Assembly: GCF_028993555.1 (NCBI RefSeq)
Contig: NZ_CP118611.1
Span: forward strand, 248,001 to 312,000
Length of the DNA: 64,000 nucleotides
DNA from: Ensifer adhaerens
GTDB taxonomy: Bacteria > Pseudomonadota > Alphaproteobacteria > Rhizobiales > Rhizobiaceae
Direction of reading: 5' to 3'
In this document: in pieces, positions 62,823-64,000 of the stretch
Layout: every line of letters starts with the position of its first letter
Numbering within the stretch: the first letter of the stretch is position 1
Made by a program: the position numbers and the translations under genes
Notes under the pieces: generated by a model
Told to the model about the DNA's origin: nothing
Database searches by the model: none
Seen by the model: the letters and a program-made list of their open reading frames with translations, nothing else

Positions 62823-63634
62823 TTGCTGGCTGCCGACTGCGCGCTCAGGTGAGCGTCACAGCGCTTCAGACCGTAGCTGTTGTTCAAGGCGACGGACACG
62901 GAGTTCAAAATCACGTGCGACGATCCGGACAGCTTCACCAATTGGCGACGTCTCGACAGCCGCGATCGAGCCACCGATGTCAAGGCGGAAGCCGTCCGCT
63001 CTGGCTCGATCAGCCCGCTCGCGGAGTCTTCTTTGGTAAACGCCAACGGAGCCTCGTCACGCATGGTTGGCGGTCCTGCTAACGTGCGCAAAGATTTCGA
63101 GCGGCTTCTTAGGCGCAGGCGACTCTTGCGCCGAGCTCTGGGCCCCATTGAAGTTTCGTCGCCCTAATCCGTGGCTTTCCCCGGGCAGGTTTGAATGTGC
63201 GTTGCGGATCCTTCAGGCAAGCCCGAATTCGACCGATCCGTTGAATTTGCGCTGGTCGTAGGGATAGGCGTAGCAGGTGTACCAGATGCTCCCTTGGCCG
63301 AGCAAAACAAGCACTTGTTCGAGAAGCGTCATCCGGTATTCGCTTTTGCGCGTCGGTATGGTCGTCGGCATGTTTCTGGCATCCCCCCAATACTCGTACG
63401 GTGAGTTTGAACGCGACCTATTCTCCTAGGGCCGTGACGAACAACTCATCCAAGCTCGAGCCTACGCCGGATCGGTAGCAAAAATCACGCACTGAATGCC
63501 GAAGAGAGCTTTCAGGAATCCCGATGAAACAAGGTCGCCGAAATCCTGGATGTTAGTGGCAGCACCGTGCGTCGCCCCGTTTGAGGTGCGCCGAAGGTGT
63601 ATTTCTGAAGCGCAAGGAGATCGTCGGAGGACCA
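62823..63634. other. 812-bp region with no clearly recognised gene
   Basis: Between the GntR gene and gabD. Several short frames occur on both strands without family motifs. Two items are noted separately: a possible 52-residue - strand protein at 63213-63371, and an isolated V-A-E-I-L-D-V-S-G-S-T-V-R-R reading near 63530-63580 that looks like a recombinase HTH vestige. The last ~60 bp should hold the gabD promoter. Confidence 0.45.
63213..63371 (-). CDS. possible small protein, 52 residues
   Basis: Starting at ATG 63371, it reads M-P-T-T-I-P-T-R-K, a leucine-rich helix (T-L-L-E-Q-V-L-V-L-L), then an aromatic stretch Q-G-S-I-W-Y-T-C-Y-A-Y-P-Y-D and an end N-G-S-V-E-F-G-L-A. The composition is more protein-like than the other frames here. 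A G-run lies upstream, but spacing is long. No family recognised. Confidence 0.3.
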   Translation of the reverse strand: MPTTIPTRKSEYRMTLLEQVLVLLGQGSIWYTCYAYPYDQRKFNGSVEFGLA

Positions 63635-64000
63635 ATGCTCTCTCACTTTAAAGACCCATCATTGTTTCGCCAGGCAGCGCTTGTCGGTGGCGAGTGGATC
63701 GAGGCGGACGCGGCCAACGCGATCGAGGTGAACAACCCCGCGACTGGCGAGATCATCGGCCGGGTGCCGAAGCTCGGCGGCAAGGAAACCAAGGCGGCGA
63801 TCGAGGCGGCACGTATCGCCCAGAAGGGTTGGGCTGCCCGCACCGCCAAGGACCGCGCCGGCGTGCTGCGCAAGTGGTTCGAGCTGATGATCGAGAACAA
63901 GGAGGACCTTGGCCGCATCCTGACGCTGGAGCAGGGCAAGCCGCTGGCGGAAGCCACCGGCGAGATCATCTATGGCGCAAGTTTTGTCGAGTGGTTCGCC
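63635..64000 (+). CDS. gabD: succinate-semialdehyde dehydrogenase, N-terminal part (cut by window edge)
   Basis: The first 122 codons of an NAD(P)-dependent aldehyde dehydrogenase. The opening (D-P-S-L-F-R-Q-A-A-L-V-G-G-E-W), N-P-A-T-G-E-I-I-G, and L-T-L-E-Q-G-K-P-L-A-E-A are the usual GabD start; the family makes succinate from succinate semialdehyde. CGGAGG lies 5 bases before the ATG at 63635. The catalytic Cys and Glu lie outside the window. The stretch E-V-N-N-P-A-T-G points to GabD, but other semialdehyde dehydrogenases cannot be excluded from this part. Confidence 0.88.
   Translation, partial: MLSHFKDPSLFRQAALVGGEWIEADAANAIEVNNPATGEIIGRVPKLGGKETKAAIEAARIAQKGWAARTAKDRAGVLRKWFELMIENKEDLGRILTLEQGKPLAEATGEIIYGASFVEWFA

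Noticed and set aside
63530..63585. Recombinase-like HTH reading V-A-E-I-L-D-V-S-G-S-T-V-R-R
   Set aside because: Only ~16 codons between stops; too short to claim a resolvase remnant without a search.

Overview
The window reads as a gene-dense, GC-rich stretch of a Rhizobiales genome (Rhizobium, Sinorhizobium/Ensifer or Agrobacterium relatives). The evidence is a second-type nuo cluster, many ABC importers each next to its catabolic genes and regulator, palindromic intergenic elements of a kind I associate with rhizobia, and almost no housekeeping or RNA genes. It looks like accessory-replicon or island DNA, but replicon type is inference: no origin, rep gene, tRNA, rRNA or CRISPR array was seen. 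Layout: (1) 1-5.4 kb, part of a complex I cluster: end of nuoF and all of nuoG on +, then nuoH, nuoI and a CBS-domain gene on -, tail to tail with nuoG. (2) 5.6-16.8 kb, a LysR gene, then a catabolic divergon. On - lies a polyamine-type ABC importer (binding protein, ATPase, two permeases) followed by an HpcH/HpaI aldolase, a nitrilase-family amidase and an RraA-like protein, ending in a clear intrinsic terminator. On + lie an SDR, an APH-fold small-molecule kinase and a class III PLP enzyme that closely resembles ethanolamine-phosphate / phosphohydroxylysine phospho-lyases. (3) 16.8-32.2 kb, a disturbed region: PhoD and hydrolase pseudogenes, two related modules (LysR, alpha/beta-hydrolase, SDR, exported EHN-type epoxide hydrolase) that decayed differently, a class III cyclase-TPR protein, an EamA transporter, a PIN fragment, an (AG)19 tract and a complete IS3-family element 49 bp upstream of the second LysR. 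(4) 32.4-39.4 kb, a CUT1 sugar importer without its own ATPase, with a PLP gamma-family lyase, a PfkB kinase, an RpiR regulator and a TrpF-like barrel protein. (5) 39.4-45.3 kb, a transketolase / homodimeric PDH-E1-like enzyme with a divergent Lrp regulator, an FMN reductase, small unknown genes and an AraC regulator. (6) 45.5-62.8 kb, two ferric/spermidine-type ABC operons. The first (MocR-controlled) carries a TIM-barrel epimerase-like protein and a HisN-like phosphatase. The second (HutC/GntR-controlled) carries GH4, PfkB and GDPD genes and faces a second inositol-monophosphatase-family gene. Together they suggest uptake and dismantling of phosphorylated sugars or sugar phosphodiesters. (7) 63.6 kb to the end, the start of gabD. 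Strongest points for a second look: the two-module duplication in which each copy keeps the debris of a gene intact in the other (18.1-21.6 and 28.2-32.2 kb), the phosphoester-sugar operons (47-62 kb), and the split kinase / phospho-lyase pair with its own importer (6.7-16.8 kb). All similarity statements come from reading and by-eye alignment; no database search was run.
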